64,000 nt of DNA from Methylobacterium sp. C25 (GTDB lineage Bacteria; Pseudomonadota; Alphaproteobacteria; Rhizobiales; Beijerinckiaceae), in contig NZ_JAAUVI010000001.1 of the NCBI RefSeq assembly GCF_021352225.1, forward strand, positions 496,001-560,000, read 5' to 3'. The translations under genes were made by a program, and so were the position numbers. The notes beneath the pieces were generated by a model. That model was given only the letters and a program-made list of their open reading frames with translations, ran no database searches and was not told the origin of the DNA. Every line of letters begins with the position of its first letter. The first letter of the stretch is position 1. Shown piece by piece: positions 52,570 to 62,568 of this stretch.

Positions 52570-53136
52570 TCAGATCGCCTGGACTTCGCGCACGCTCGGC
52601 AGGAAGTGGCGGAAGAGATTCTGCACGCCCTGGCGCAGCGTCGCGGTAGAGGACGGACAGCCCGAACAGGCGCCCTTCATCTCGAGGTAGACCACGCCTT
52701 CCTTATAGCCGCGGAAGGTGATGTCGCCGCCGTCGCTCGCCACGGCCGGACGCACGCGGGTCTCGAGCAGGTCCTTGATGGTCACGACGATGTCGTGATC
52801 GGCCTCCTCGTAGAATTCTTCCGCGCTGCCCTCCTCAAGCACCACACCTTCGGCGAGAATCGGGGCGCCGGACTGGAAGTGCTCCATGATCGCGCCGAGC
52901 ACGGCGGGCTTCACCTGCGGCCACTCGCTCACACCGTCGGCCTTGGTCACCGAGATGAAGTCGTGCCCGAAATAGACCCCGGAGACGCCGGGCACGTCGA
53001 ACAGCGCCTTGGCCAGCGGCGAGCGCGCAGCACCCTCCTCATCCTTCGCCTCGAAGGTCGATTCGGGCAGCACCACGCGTCCGGGCAGGAACTTCAGCGT
53101 GGCGGGGTTCGGGGTGGCTTCGGTCTGGATGAACAT
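52570..53136 (-). CDS. nfuA: NfuA-type iron-sulfur cluster carrier (NifU C-terminal domain)
   Basis: This 188-residue protein has an N-terminal Nfu_N domain (FIQTEATPNPATLKFLPGRVVL, SPLAKALFDVPGVSGVYFGHDFISVTK) and a C-terminal NifU-like domain (LETRVRPAVASDGGDITFRG) with the cluster motif GACSGCPSSTATLRQG. It transfers [4Fe-4S] clusters to target proteins. It is near the tsaB and rplS genes as in many alphaproteobacteria and could serve the [4Fe-4S] ferredoxins in this genome. The ATG is at 53136. Confidence 0.95.
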   Translation of the reverse strand: MFIQTEATPNPATLKFLPGRVVLPESTFEAKDEEGAARSPLAKALFDVPGVSGVYFGHDFISVTKADGVSEWPQVKPAVLGAIMEHFQSGAPILAEGVVLEEGSAEEFYEEADHDIVVTIKDLLETRVRPAVASDGGDITFRGYKEGVVYLEMKGACSGCPSSTATLRQGVQNLFRHFLPSVREVQAI

Positions 53137-53430
53137 GGCTATCGAAAAATCCTTGTCCGCTGGCGCCGGTTCAAGGCCGGCCGGGAACGGCGCCGGAGCG
53201 GTCCGACACCATGTTTCATGTGGACCCGAATGCCGATTTTCTCAACATGGCAGGGCAACGTGCCGAGCTGATCTGCAACGCTCAGCCCCTGTCACGATAC
53301 CACTCCATGACCGCGGCGTGACAAACGTCCTCGCCTCCTGTATGGCGCACGCCAACTCACAACAGGATGCCGAAATCCTGACGCCCGTTATCCATGAGGG
53401 ATGGCGCGGCGCGACGGCCGGAGCTTTGCC
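53137..53430. other. Divergent intergenic region between nfuA and rplS
   Basis: No gene is seen. It contains the promoters for nfuA (minus) and rplS (plus). No tRNA or clear L19 leader structure could be recognised. Confidence 0.5.
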
Positions 53431-53823
53431 ATGAACATCATCCAGCAGATCGAGCAGGAAGAAGTTGCTCGTCTCGCCAAGACCATTCCCGACTTCCAGG
53501 CCGGCGACACGCTCATCGTGAACGTCAAGGTCAAGGAAGGCGAGCGCACCCGCGTCCAGGCCTATGAGGGCGTCTGCATCGCGCGCTCGGGTGGCGGCCT
53601 CAACGAGAGCTTCACCGTCCGCAAGATCTCCTACGGCGAGGGCGTCGAGCGCGTGTTTCCCGTGCATGGCCCGCTGATCGACTCGATCAAGGTGGTCCGT
53701 CGCGGCAAGGTGCGCCGCGCCAAGCTGTACTACCTGCGCGACCGTCGCGGTAAGTCGGCCCGTATCGTCGAGCGCACCGACCGCACCGCGAAGGCCGCCA
53801 AGGCTCCTGCCGCCGCCGAGTGA
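53431..53823 (+). CDS. rplS: 50S ribosomal protein L19
   Basis: This 130-residue protein matches bL19: [112 protein letters not shown], with a short Lys/Ala-rich tail. It sits at the 30S-50S interface. The ATG at 53431 is used because the family begins MNIIQ; an upstream ATG at 53401 would add ten residues. It is followed by a strong terminator, so it is monocistronic here. Confidence 0.97.
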   Translation: MNIIQQIEQEEVARLAKTIPDFQAGDTLIVNVKVKEGERTRVQAYEGVCIARSGGGLNESFTVRKISYGEGVERVFPVHGPLIDSIKVVRRGKVRRAKLYYLRDRRGKSARIVERTDRTAKAAKAPAAAE

Positions 53824-53865
53824 TCGCTCGCGGGCTCCTGTCGCGGAGCCTACGTCCAAGAATAC

Positions 53866-53899
53866 AAAAGCCCGTTCCGATGTCTCGGAGCGGGCTTTT
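53866..53899. terminator. Bidirectional intrinsic terminator after rplS
   Basis: Arms aaaagcccgttccga (53866-53880) and tcggagcgggctttt (53885-53899) pair over 15 bp with one mismatch. They are flanked by A and T runs, so the hairpin works for rplS (plus) and for the transglycosylase gene (minus), which ends at 53945. Confidence 0.88.
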
Positions 53900-53944
53900 C
53901 GTTGCGACCAGATGCGAGATCCAGCCGGAAGAGGCAGACCGAGG

Positions 53945-55129
53945 TTAGCCTCCTAGCGCCTGCAGCACCTTGCCGCCGGGACGGCCGGTGAGCGGCATGC
54001 CGAGGCTGCGCTCGACGGCCTTGATGGCTTCGCGAGTCTTCTCGCCGACCTTGCCGTCCGGCTCGCCGACGTCGAAGCCGCGCTTGGTCAGGCGAACCTG
54101 GAGATCGCGACGCTCTGCGCGCGAGAGCGGCGGATCGTCGGTCGGCCAGTCGGCCTGCACACCGGGACGGCCGCGAAGGCGGTCCGAGAGCACGGCGATG
54201 GCGAGCCCGTAAGATTCGGCAGCGTTGTAGGAATAGATCGCGTCGAAATTCTTGGTCACCAGAAAGGCCGGTCCGTTCGCGCCGGCGGGCGCCAGGATAC
54301 CGACGGGACCGGAGGCTGTGAGCGGGCTGCCATCGGCCTTCGTAACGCCCAAGGCGCTCCAGTGCCCGACTGGGTGTTTGCGGGTACGGCCGGCGGCGGC
54401 GGTGTTGAAGCCGCGCGGCAGGCGGACCTCGTAGCCCCAGCCCATGCCATTCGACCATTTCGCGGCGCGCAGGAAATTGGCGGTCGAGCCGACGGCATCG
54501 GCGGTGGAATCGACGACGTCGCGGCGACCATCGCCGTCGAGGTCGACCGCGAGGCGCTGGTAGGTCGAGGGCATGAACTGGGTCTGGCCGAAGGCGCCGG
54601 CCCAGGAGCCGGTGAGGCGCGAGGGCTCGATGTCGCCGCGCTCGATGATCTTGAGCGTCGCGATCAGCTCACCGCGAAAATAGTCGCGACGGCGGCTGCC
54701 GGAGCAGGCGAGCGTCGCGAGCGACTGCACCAGCGGCATGGTGCCGAGGTTCTTGCCGAAATTCGACTCGACACCCCAGACGGCGGCGATGACGTGGCGA
54801 TCGACGCCGTAGCGCTGCTCGGCGGTGGCGAGCGCCTGTGCATTACGGCGCATGGCGGCCTTGCCGTCCTCGACGCGCTCGTCGTCGACGAGGGCGGCCA
54901 TGTAGTCCCAGATCGGCGTCTTGAACTCGGGCTGCTTCTGCGAAAGCTCGATGACCTTGTCGTCGTATTCGATCCCGCGGGTTGCCGCACGGAAGGTCTG
55001 CGCCGAGACGCCGGCCGCTGCGGCCTGATTCTGAATGCCGGCGAGGCAGGAATCGAAGTCGGCTCGTGCGGGGCTTGCTGCGAGGCCGGCGAAGCAGACG
55101 AGGGCGGTGATCGTGGCGCGCGAGGTCAT
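53945..55129 (-). CDS. Lytic murein transglycosylase, MltB/SltB-like
   Basis: This 394-residue secreted enzyme has a signal peptide at 1-23 (ATITALVCFAGLAASPARA), an MltB-like catalytic domain with VWGVESNFGKNLGTMPLVQSLATLA (catalytic Glu) and SWAGAFGQTQFMPSTYQRLAVDLDGDGRRD, and a C-terminal peptidoglycan-binding domain (RRDLQVRLTKRGFDVGEPDGKVGEKTREAIKAVERSLGMPLTG). It cleaves the MurNAc-GlcNAc bond to form 1,6-anhydro products. It is transcribed towards rplS. Confidence 0.95.
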   Translation of the reverse strand: MTSRATITALVCFAGLAASPARADFDSCLAGIQNQAAAAGVSAQTFRAATRGIEYDDKVIELSQKQPEFKTPIWDYMAALVDDERVEDGKAAMRRNAQALATAEQRYGVDRHVIAAVWGVESNFGKNLGTMPLVQSLATLACSGSRRRDYFRGELIATLKIIERGDIEPSRLTGSWAGAFGQTQFMPSTYQRLAVDLDGDGRRDVVDSTADAVGSTANFLRAAKWSNGMGWGYEVRLPRGFNTAAAGRTRKHPVGHWSALGVTKADGSPLTASGPVGILAPAGANGPAFLVTKNFDAIYSYNAAESYGLAIAVLSDRLRGRPGVQADWPTDDPPLSRAERRDLQVRLTKRGFDVGEPDGKVGEKTREAIKAVERSLGMPLTGRPGGKVLQALGG

Positions 55130-55277
55130 CGGAGCGTCTCCTGCCGGCTCTGCCGTCGCCGCACTGTCCGACGACGAACCGAAATTCGTTTCGTCGGATC
55201 GTGCTCTGGCTATTCCGCAGATTTAAGGCGCCCGGATGGTAAAGACTTCTCTAACGAAATCTTCTCGAACTCCGGTC

Positions 55278-55880
55278 TCAGGCCCAGCCCCGCTCCGCGA
55301 GCTTGGCCTCGTAGCCGGAGATCGCCGCGCCACGCTCCAGGGTCAGGCCGATCTCGTCGAGACCGTTGAGCAGACTGTGCTTGCGCGCCTCGTCGATGTC
55401 GAAATGCAGCGTGCCGCCATCCGGCCCCTTGATGGTCTGGGCGGCGAGGTCGACGGTAAGCGTCGCGTTGGCGCCGCGCTCAGCATCCTCAAACAGTTTT
55501 TCCAGATCTTCCGGCGAGACGACGATCGCGAGGATGCCGTTCTTGGCGCAGTTGTTGAAGAAGATGTCGGCGAAGCTCGTCGAGATGACGCAGCGTATGC
55601 CGAAATCGGCGAGCGCCCAGGGCGCATGCTCACGCGACGATCCGCATCCGAAATTGTCGCCAGCCACCAGGATCTTGGACTGGCGGTAGGCCGGCTTGTT
55701 CAGGATGAAGTCCGGGTTCTCCGAGCCGTCGTCCCGGTAGCGCATCTCCGAAAACAGGCCCTTGCCGAGGCCGGAGCGCTTGATGGTCTTGAGATACTGT
55801 TTCGGAATGATGCGGTCGGTATCGACGTTGATGATGCGCATGGGGGCGGCAACGCCCTCCAGAGTCGTGAACTTGTCCAT
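55278..55880 (-). CDS. leuD: 3-isopropylmalate dehydratase small subunit
   Basis: This 200-residue protein matches Leu[46 protein letters not shown] and the substrate-loop motif [49 protein letters not shown]. It forms isopropylmalate isomerase with LeuC, which is not in the window. It lies alone, 148 bp from the transglycosylase gene. Confidence 0.97.
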   Translation of the reverse strand: MDKFTTLEGVAAPMRIINVDTDRIIPKQYLKTIKRSGLGKGLFSEMRYRDDGSENPDFILNKPAYRQSKILVAGDNFGCGSSREHAPWALADFGIRCVISTSFADIFFNNCAKNGILAIVVSPEDLEKLFEDAERGANATLTVDLAAQTIKGPDGGTLHFDIDEARKHSLLNGLDEIGLTLERGAAISGYEAKLAERGWA

Positions 55881-55969
55881 GATCGTCGCCGTCGTGACTG
55901 TCGTCGGCTCGCGCCGTTCTGAACCCGCCTTCTAGCAGCGCGCCGAGGCCGTCGGAAGCCGCCCTCGGC

Positions 55970-56818
55970 TCACGCGTTCTTGCCGAGGATCGCGGCTTTC
56001 TCCTCGTCCGTCAGGACGAGCGGGCGGAAATCGGTGGCGACGAGCAACGCGCCCTTCGGGCTGGTCAGGGCGAGAAGTCGCGTCCCCTGTGGGTCGAGCG
56101 AGATCGGCTCGCGATAGCGCGACTTTCGATCGTAGACGCCCGGATTCGCCGGCACGATCCCCAGCCGCTGCTTGGAACGACGCAACCCCTCCGGCCCGTC
56201 GACTTCGAAAGTGATCTCGCGCGCATATTCGGGGTTCTTGACGTAGCGCGAGGCGATCACGCGCGCCGCGACGGGCTGGGGATCCTTGACCAGGATGCGC
56301 CACAGCCGGGCCTCGCGAAGCGCCATCCAGACGCCGAAGGCGATCACGGCGCTGAGAAAGGCCAACCCACCCGTCAACTCGGCGACGGCGATCCAACGCT
56401 CCGCAGCGGCGTCGACCATGGCGTTGAGCGCGAGGCTGCGTGGATCGGCCGGGTCGACTTTGGCGACCGGGCGAGGGAGCGGGTTGTCGAGACCGCCGAA
56501 GACCAGCGCCGACACTTCCGTCTCCTCGCTCTTGCCTGGCGAAGGCTCGTAGCTCACCGTGAGACTGCACTGCGCGGCGAGGAGGAGATTGCTGCGGCAA
56601 CCTCCGCGGACGTCCTTCACCGCAACCAGGCGGCCCTCCTTCCAGATCCGCTGATCCTGTAGAATCTCGCGCGACTGGCTGATGCCGATGAATGCGGCTC
56701 CGGCAAGCGAGGCGACGACCATGAACGCGCCGAAGTAGAGGGCGCCCTGGGCGCGCCAGCCGGCCTTCAGCGCGATCGGTCGCCGGGGAAAGGCCGCGAG
56801 CGGAGCGCTGTCCGTCAT
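55970..56818 (-). CDS. DUF3592-like membrane protein
   Basis: This 282-residue protein has two hydrophobic segments (GALYFGAFMVVASLAGAAFIG and GGLAFLSAVIAFGVWMAL) around an extracytoplasmic domain with GGCRSNLLLAAQCSLTVSYEP, and a second soluble domain (VAARVIASRYVKNPEYAREITFEVDGPEG). This two-domain layout resembles DUF3592-containing proteins. No catalytic motif is visible. Function unknown. It is upstream of leuD on the same strand (89 bp). Confidence 0.75.
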   Translation of the reverse strand: MTDSAPLAAFPRRPIALKAGWRAQGALYFGAFMVVASLAGAAFIGISQSREILQDQRIWKEGRLVAVKDVRGGCRSNLLLAAQCSLTVSYEPSPGKSEETEVSALVFGGLDNPLPRPVAKVDPADPRSLALNAMVDAAAERWIAVAELTGGLAFLSAVIAFGVWMALREARLWRILVKDPQPVAARVIASRYVKNPEYAREITFEVDGPEGLRRSKQRLGIVPANPGVYDRKSRYREPISLDPQGTRLLALTSPKGALLVATDFRPLVLTDEEKAAILGKNA

Positions 56819-56902
56819 GTTTCGGTCTCAAGAACAGTATTCGGAAGGGGCCCAAGGCCGGCGGGATCAAGACCTGTGACCGACCGAACCGTCGAGGACC
56901 CC

Positions 56903-57079
56903 ATGTCCGACTCGTCCAACACCTTCAAGAAGGCACCGAAGCGCAAAGGCGACAAAGGCCGTCGGGTCACGATGTCGCCAGAGATGAAGCAGGCCTATGC
57001 CGATCTCATCACCAAGCGTGGGGAAGAGGAGGAGACGTATAAGCGCCACCTCCCGCAGAACGAGACCGGCAAGCGCTGA
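56903..57079 (+). CDS. Small lysine-rich hypothetical protein (58 aa)
   Basis: The predicted MSDSSNTFKKAPKRKGDKGRRVTMS... is short, highly charged and likely disordered. The ATG at 56903 has GAGG 5 nt upstream; an ATG at 56876 has no ribosome site. It may be a small nucleic-acid-binding protein. Short length keeps confidence moderate. Confidence 0.6.
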   Translation: MSDSSNTFKKAPKRKGDKGRRVTMSPEMKQAYADLITKRGEEEETYKRHLPQNETGKR

Positions 57080-57170
57080 GACACCGGGTCTCGATCACGG
57101 CTTTGCTTCACCAAGTCGTGCATTGAGGCATCGAAAGTGCCGTGCCACCGCTCCGCTTGCCGAGTGATCC

Positions 57171-57605
57171 ATGATCGCTCGTGATCGGAGGACGAGACAG
57201 CCTGTGACCGCGCCTGGGCAACACCCATCGACCGTCGAAGAGCTCAACGAAGCGCTGCGGCTCTACCGCCGAACCGTCCTCACGGTCATCGCGCTGGGTG
57301 TTCTGGGCCTTCCGGCTTGCTGGGGCCTCAGCATTCTCGGCACCTGGCTGAAGCCGCCCTATGGCCTCTACATCTACGGCGAGAGTCTCGCGACATGGGG
57401 CCTGATCGTGGTCGTCGGACTGCTGATCGCACAGCTCTGGTGGGGCGGCCGTCAGATCGGGCGCATCCTCAGCGACCCGGTGACGAGCGCCGCGCCCGCG
57501 ATCGGCGTGATGACAGCACAAACGGTCATCGCCCAGCGCGCGCACGCAATGGGCATGAAATGGACTGGCTTCTTCGGAGACCTGCAACCCGTCCGCAAAG
57601 GCTGA
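57171..57605 (+). CDS. Small two-helix membrane protein of unknown function
   Basis: This 144-residue protein has two hydrophobic segments (TVLTVIALGVLGLPACWGLSIL and WGLIVVVGLLIAQLWWG), a soluble N-terminus (STVEELNEALRLYRR) and a C-terminal tail VKWTGFFGD-like stretch. ATG 57171 is used; GTG 57204 is also possible. I do not recognise it. It converges on ccr, 34 bp apart. Confidence 0.65.
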   Translation: MIARDRRTRQPVTAPGQHPSTVEELNEALRLYRRTVLTVIALGVLGLPACWGLSILGTWLKPPYGLYIYGESLATWGLIVVVGLLIAQLWWGGRQIGRILSDPVTSAAPAIGVMTAQTVIAQRAHAMGMKWTGFFGDLQPVRKG

Positions 57606-57639
57606 TCGCCTCGCGGACGGATGTGTTGGCGCGAAGGCC

Positions 57640-58944
57640 TCAGACCGCCTTCTTCGGGCCGGCCTCGATCACGTCCTCGACGGTGCGCAGTCCGGCCTTG
57701 GTCGCGTTGACGAGGCAGGCCATGTTGCCCGGCGGGTGCTGGTTCTTCCACATCTTGGTGTGGGCCTCCGGGATCTTCTCCCAGGGGTAGACCTCGCTCA
57801 TGCACGGGTCGACGCGGCGGTCGATCACGAAGCGGTTGGCCGAGGCCGCCTGCTTGAGGTGGGCGAAGTGCGAGCCCTGGATACGCTTCTGGCGCATCCA
57901 GACGTAGCGGGCGTCGAAGGTGATGTTGTAGCCCGTGGTGCCGGCGCAGAACACGACCATGCCACCGCGCTTCACCACAAGGCAGGAGACCGGGAAGGTC
58001 GATTCGCCCGGGTGCTCGAACACCATGTCGACGTCCTTGCCCTTGCCGGTGATCTCCCAGATCGCCTTGCCGAACTTGCGGGCTTCCTTGAGCCAGACGT
58101 TGTATTCTTCGGAGTTCACCTTGGGCATCTGGCCCCAGCAGTTGAAGTCCTTGCGGTTGATGACGCCCTTGGCACCGAGGCTCATCACGTAGTCGCGCTT
58201 CGATTCGTCCGAGATCACGCCGATGGCGTTCGCGCCCGAAGCCGCGATGAGCTGCACGGCGAACACGCCGAGACCGCCCGAGGCGCCCCAGACGAGGACG
58301 TTGTCGGAGGGCTTCAGCTGGTGCGGCGTATGGCCGAACAGCATGCGGTAGGCCGTGGCGAGCGTCAGCGTATAGCAGGCCGCTTCTTCCCAGGTGAGGT
58401 GCTTCGGGCGCGGCATCAGCTGGCGCGACTGCACCCGGCAGAACTGCGCGAAGGAGCCGTCCGGCGTCTCGTAGCCCCAGATGCGCTGGGAGTTCGAGAA
58501 CATCGGGTCGCCGCCGTTGCACTCCTCGTCGTCGCCGTCGTCCTGGTTGCAGTGGATGACGACCTCGTCGCCGACCTTCCACAGCTTCACCTTGGAGCCG
58601 ACCGCCCAGACGATGCCCGAGGCATCGGAGCCGCCGATATGGATGTCGCACTTGTGCGAATCCATCGGCGAGACCGGCTCACCGAGCGAACCCCACACGT
58701 GGTTATAGTTGATGCCGGCAGCCATCACGTAGACGAGCACGTCGTCGTCGCCGAGCGACCAGGTCGGGACGACCTCGACCTCATTGGCGCTCTCCGGCGG
58801 CCCGTGGCGGTCCTTGCGAACCACCCAGGCGTACATGTTCTTCGGCACGTGGCCGAGCGGCGGGACCTCGCCGAGATCATAGAGGTCCTTTTTCTCGGTG
58901 GACCCACCCGTCCAGGTTTGGGTCACCGCTGCGCTCGATGCCAT
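57640..58944 (-). CDS. ccr: Crotonyl-CoA carboxylase/reductase
   Basis: This 434-residue enzyme of the MDR superfamily matches Ccr: LYDLGEVPPLGHVPKNMYAWVVRKDRHGPPESA, VMAAGINYNHVWGSLGEPVSPMD, IHIGGSDASGIVWAVG, the NADPH loop VWGASGGLGVFAVQL and VVFCAGTTGYNITFDARYVWMRQKRIQGSHFAHLKQA. It reductively carboxylates crotonyl-CoA to ethylmalonyl-CoA, the key step of the ethylmalonyl-CoA pathway for glyoxylate regeneration in methylotrophs and acetate users. It is monocistronic here; no other pathway gene is adjacent. Confidence 0.98.
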   Translation of the reverse strand: MASSAAVTQTWTGGSTEKKDLYDLGEVPPLGHVPKNMYAWVVRKDRHGPPESANEVEVVPTWSLGDDDVLVYVMAAGINYNHVWGSLGEPVSPMDSHKCDIHIGGSDASGIVWAVGSKVKLWKVGDEVVIHCNQDDGDDEECNGGDPMFSNSQRIWGYETPDGSFAQFCRVQSRQLMPRPKHLTWEEAACYTLTLATAYRMLFGHTPHQLKPSDNVLVWGASGGLGVFAVQLIAASGANAIGVISDESKRDYVMSLGAKGVINRKDFNCWGQMPKVNSEEYNVWLKEARKFGKAIWEITGKGKDVDMVFEHPGESTFPVSCLVVKRGGMVVFCAGTTGYNITFDARYVWMRQKRIQGSHFAHLKQAASANRFVIDRRVDPCMSEVYPWEKIPEAHTKMWKNQHPPGNMACLVNATKAGLRTVEDVIEAGPKKAV

Positions 58945-59165
58945 CTTGGCACTCCTCAGGTACGAAGTTTCGCGTCGCTATAGCGACGTTACCGAGGGTG
59001 TCCAAGGGGGCCAAAGGGCTAAGGATAGACGGCAATCCACGTAATCGGGCGTCGCCCGAGACGAGCGGCAAATGAATACAAAATTATCCCCAAAATCAGG
59101 GAGAGTTGCGACGCAACGGCAACATGACGAAAGCCGAAACCGCAGCCAGCGGCTTCGCTAATCAG

Positions 59166-59444
59166 TCACCGGATCGGCTGAGCCCGATACGCTGATCTTC
59201 GCGCATGCTCGAATTTCGACCACGTGCGATCCCCACGCGCAAGCGAGCCAGTGGTCGCCGGCTGCAACATCGACACGGGATCACCGGCGAGTGTGCGGCC
59301 TTGAGGGATCGGCGGGCCTGCCGTCGCGCCGAGCGACGCCGCAACACTACCGGTCGAACCGTAGCCCTGCGCGTTGGCGGTGGAGATGGTCGCGCCGGTG
59401 GCAATCGCCGCGACGGCGGTCAGAACGAGGATACGCTGGCTCAT
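59166..59444 (-). CDS. Small secreted protein of unknown function
   Basis: This 92-residue protein has a signal peptide at 1-25 (RILVLTAVAAIATGATISTANAQ) and a short Gly/Ser/Thr-rich mature part with SVAASLGATAGPPIPQGRTLAGDPVSML. The ATG at 59444 begins the signal peptide; a longer start would make no sense. It is 141 bp from the porin gene on the same strand and may be envelope-associated. Confidence 0.7.
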   Translation of the reverse strand: MSQRILVLTAVAAIATGATISTANAQGYGSTGSVAASLGATAGPPIPQGRTLAGDPVSMLQPATTGSLARGDRTWSKFEHARRSAYRAQPIR

Positions 59445-59585
59445 GGACAGCTCCGCTTCGATGTCACTGGCCGATGATGCGATCGGGACCAGCTGAGATG
59501 TGAAGCGGATCTGGGACGGCATGGCGTCATTCAAAGTGCGGCGCAACACATCATGCTGCGCGGCACTCTCAAGCCGAATGGCTTG

Positions 59586-61097
59586 CTAGATGCTGCCGGG
59601 CCCCTTGGCGAGGCCGAACAGCGTGAAGAGGTCGCAGGAGAACTTGGCGCCGAGCACGAAGGCGTCCGGGATGGGCTTGGGCCGGAACGGAAAGCGGGTC
59701 TGGTCCGGGTTGACGATGTACTGGAGTTGCGGCGTCAGGCGGGCGGCCGGCGAGAGCTGGATGCCGTAGTTCAGTTCCATCATGATCTGTTGGGTGGCGA
59801 TGTCGCGCGGGTCGAGCCCTTGAGAGGCACGGGCCGCCCGGATGTTGGCGAGGCCGAGCGACGAGTATTTCTGGACCGAGACCACGAAACCGACGGTATC
59901 GAAGGGACGGTCCGCAAAGGTGCCGGTCTCCACGGCACCGAGTTCGAGGAAGTAGTCCTGAGTCTGGCGGCCGCCAGTCGACTTCATCGCCACGCCGAAC
60001 AGGCTCAAGCCCTGCGGCTGCGTCGGATCCGGCCGCCAGACCATCTGGTCGAACCGCGCGTAGACGAGCGAGCGGCCGAATTGCGTGAACGGATCGAGCC
60101 CCGAGAACAGAGAAGAGCCTCCAAGGACGTCGCGCACCGGGTCATTGTACTTCGAACGGTCGACCACGGCGCCGATCCCGTAATTGCGCGGCATCAGGTC
60201 GTTGTCGAAGGTCGTCGAGTAGCCGACCTCCATCGGGATGACCGCGCCCGTCGCGCCGCGAGTGGACCAGTCGATGCCGTTGTCGGTCGACAGCAGCAGG
60301 TTCGGGTTCACCTCGTAGGCGCCGATATGGACAAAGAATTTGCGCTCGTCATCGATCCAGAGCTTGGCGTGGCCGGCCCAGCTCGAAGTCGGGAAGTAGG
60401 TGAAGTTCGTGGTCTTGAAGGTGAAGGTCGGCGAGCCGCAGGTCGCGTTGTTCTGGAAGTTGCAATAGAGCGGCGAGCCGAGGAAGGCGCCCTGCCCGTT
60501 CAGGCGCCCGACCTCGAAATCCAGCCGGTTGTCGAACAGCTTCTGCTGCCAGCTGAGCTGGGTCAGCCGCGCCGTCTGCCCGCCGCCGTAGATTTCCTGC
60601 ACCGATGTGTCGTTGCCGATGAAGTCGTTGGACAGGCTGCGGCCGTGGCGCTGGGTGACGATGGAGTGGAGCGAGGCGCCCTCGATCCCAGCGAGCCGGT
60701 TCAGGTCAGCGTCGATGCCGAAGAAGATCTGCGCCGAATAGGCCGTGCCCTGCCGGATGCCGCCGATCGGGTTGGCAGCGGATTCGCTCGTGTAGTTGAG
60801 CAGGAAGGTCAGGCCGTTGCCGAGATCGAAGGTGCCCGGCGGCAACTTCGCAGGCGCGGCGGTCTGGCCCTGCCGAGAGGCGTTGCCCTGGGCACTGTCA
60901 GCAGCGGCGATGCCCTGGCTCTGGCCGCCCCGCGCCGAACGCGGTCTCGCGGCCCGCGCCCTGGCCGGCCCGGGCTTCGGCCGGACGATCGGCGCCTCGG
61001 CCCCAGGCGCCCCCGGGGAAGCAGGCTGAGCCGACGCGGGCGTCATGGCGATCGCACAGAGTCCAAAGGCGGATAGACCCGTGAGAAACGCCTTCAT
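59586..61097 (-). CDS. OprB-like carbohydrate porin
   Basis: This 503-residue secreted protein has a signal peptide at 1-23 ([20 protein letters not shown]), a ~65-residue Pro/Ala/Arg linker, then a large beta barrel with alternating strands ([102 protein letters not shown]) ending in FTLFGLAKG. It resembles OprB/carbohydrate-selective porins. It could admit sugars or C1/C2 substrates. Its leader is divergent from proB. Confidence 0.88.
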   Translation of the reverse strand: MKAFLTGLSAFGLCAIAMTPASAQPASPGAPGAEAPIVRPKPGPARARAARPRSARGGQSQGIAAADSAQGNASRQGQTAAPAKLPPGTFDLGNGLTFLLNYTSESAANPIGGIRQGTAYSAQIFFGIDADLNRLAGIEGASLHSIVTQRHGRSLSNDFIGNDTSVQEIYGGGQTARLTQLSWQQKLFDNRLDFEVGRLNGQGAFLGSPLYCNFQNNATCGSPTFTFKTTNFTYFPTSSWAGHAKLWIDDERKFFVHIGAYEVNPNLLLSTDNGIDWSTRGATGAVIPMEVGYSTTFDNDLMPRNYGIGAVVDRSKYNDPVRDVLGGSSLFSGLDPFTQFGRSLVYARFDQMVWRPDPTQPQGLSLFGVAMKSTGGRQTQDYFLELGAVETGTFADRPFDTVGFVVSVQKYSSLGLANIRAARASQGLDPRDIATQQIMMELNYGIQLSPAARLTPQLQYIVNPDQTRFPFRPKPIPDAFVLGAKFSCDLFTLFGLAKGPGSI

Positions 61098-61355
61098 CGC
61101 ATCGCTCCCATCACTTCGTATCGTGCGGGCCGATCTCCGCCGGCGCTCGAATTTATTAACATGCCGCAATCGCGGCTGAACACGCCGCCGGAGCGATACG
61201 AACGAAATGCAAAATTATTCCGGTTCGCCTGTGCCCTGAACGCCTCAAGCGCAGCCTGTGTGACCACGCCGCAATCCTGTCCTCTGCTGTTCAAGCCCTG
61301 CGAGTTCGTGCAAACGGGAAGCGTCCCCTCCGCCTCCACTCGCCTGCATCCTCTC
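61098..61355. other. Divergent promoter region between porin and proB
   Basis: No gene is seen. It contains AT-richer stretches around 61150-61215 that suit the porin and proB promoters. The codons upstream of the proB start do not resemble the ProB N-terminus. Confidence 0.5.
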
Positions 61356-62492
61356 GTGTCGACACCTGCCCTCGAAGATTTCCGACGCGTCGTCATCAAG
61401 GTTGGCTCCGCCCTGCTCGTCGACAGCAGCCGAGGGCGCCTGCGCCATGCCTGGCTCGCGGCGCTTGCCGAAGACATCGCAGAGCTGCATGCGTCAGGCG
61501 TCGACGTCGCCGTGGTGTCCTCCGGTGCCATCGCGCTGGGGCGTACCGTGCTCGGCCTGCCACCCGGCCTCCTGCGGCTGGAGGAGAGCCAGGCTTCGGC
61601 AGCGGTGGGGCAGATCGCGCTCGCCCGGCATTGGACCGAGGCACTCGGGCATCACGACATCGTCGCAGGCCAGATCCTGGTGACGCCGCGCGACACCGAA
61701 GAGCGCCGCCGCTACCTGAATGCGCGCGCCACCGTCCAGAAGCTGCTGGAGGTGCGCGCCGTGCCCGTCGTCAACGAGAACGACACCGTCGCCACCGTCG
61801 AGATCCGTTACGGCGACAACGACCGCCTCGCCGCTCGCGTCGCCACCATGATCGGCGCCGACGTGCTGGTGCTCTTCTCCGATGTCGACGGGCTCTACAC
61901 TGCGCCGCCACATACCGATCCGAATGCACAACACCTGCCTGTGATCGACCGGATCACGCCCGAGATCGAGGCGATGGCTGGCGGACCGGCCTCCGAGCTT
62001 TCGCGAGGCGGCATGCGCACCAAGGTCGAGGCTGCCAAGATCGCGGTGGCCGGCGGCACGCACATGGTCATCGCCGACGGCCGCGGAAAAAACCCGTTGC
62101 GCGCCATCCGCGAGGGGAAGCGCTCTTCCTGGTTCCTCTCGGCCTCCACCCCGACGGCGGCTCGGAAAACCTGGATCGCCGGGGCGTTGGAGCCGAGCGG
62201 CGCGCTCGTCATCGACGATGGCGCCGCTCGCGCCTTGCAGAGCGGCGCAAGCCTGCTGCCCGTCGGCGTCACCGCCGTCGAGGGCGCCTTCGGCAAGGGT
62301 GACGCCGTGCTGATCCGCGACAAGTCCGGCCGCGTGCTCGCCCGCGGCCTCGTCTCCTTCGACAGCACCGAGGCCCAGCTCATCATCGGTCGGCCGAGCC
62401 GCGAGATCGCCGAGCTGCTCGGCTATTCGGGCCGCAGCGAGATCGTCCATCGCGACGACATGGCGACGGTCGGCCAGATCAATCCTGTCTGA
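61356..62492 (+). CDS. proB: Glutamate 5-kinase
   Basis: This 378-residue enzyme starts [26 protein letters not shown], includes [16 protein letters not shown] and [16 protein letters not shown] and [23 protein letters not shown], and ends with a PUA domain ([29 protein letters not shown]). It makes gamma-glutamyl phosphate for proline. The GTG at 61356 matches the family start; the longer frame from 61161 has a non-conserved N-terminus. proA follows at 76 bp. Confidence 0.97.
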   Translation: MSTPALEDFRRVVIKVGSALLVDSSRGRLRHAWLAALAEDIAELHASGVDVAVVSSGAIALGRTVLGLPPGLLRLEESQASAAVGQIALARHWTEALGHHDIVAGQILVTPRDTEERRRYLNARATVQKLLEVRAVPVVNENDTVATVEIRYGDNDRLAARVATMIGADVLVLFSDVDGLYTAPPHTDPNAQHLPVIDRITPEIEAMAGGPASELSRGGMRTKVEAAKIAVAGGTHMVIADGRGKNPLRAIREGKRSSWFLSASTPTAARKTWIAGALEPSGALVIDDGAARALQSGASLLPVGVTAVEGAFGKGDAVLIRDKSGRVLARGLVSFDSTEAQLIIGRPSREIAELLGYSGRSEIVHRDDMATVGQINPV

Positions 62493-62568
62493 GGCTCCGC
62501 GCTGGGCGCAACGGTGCCGTCCCCGGCCTAGGCGCTCCTGGACTTGTTGGGAAAACACCCCACGTGCG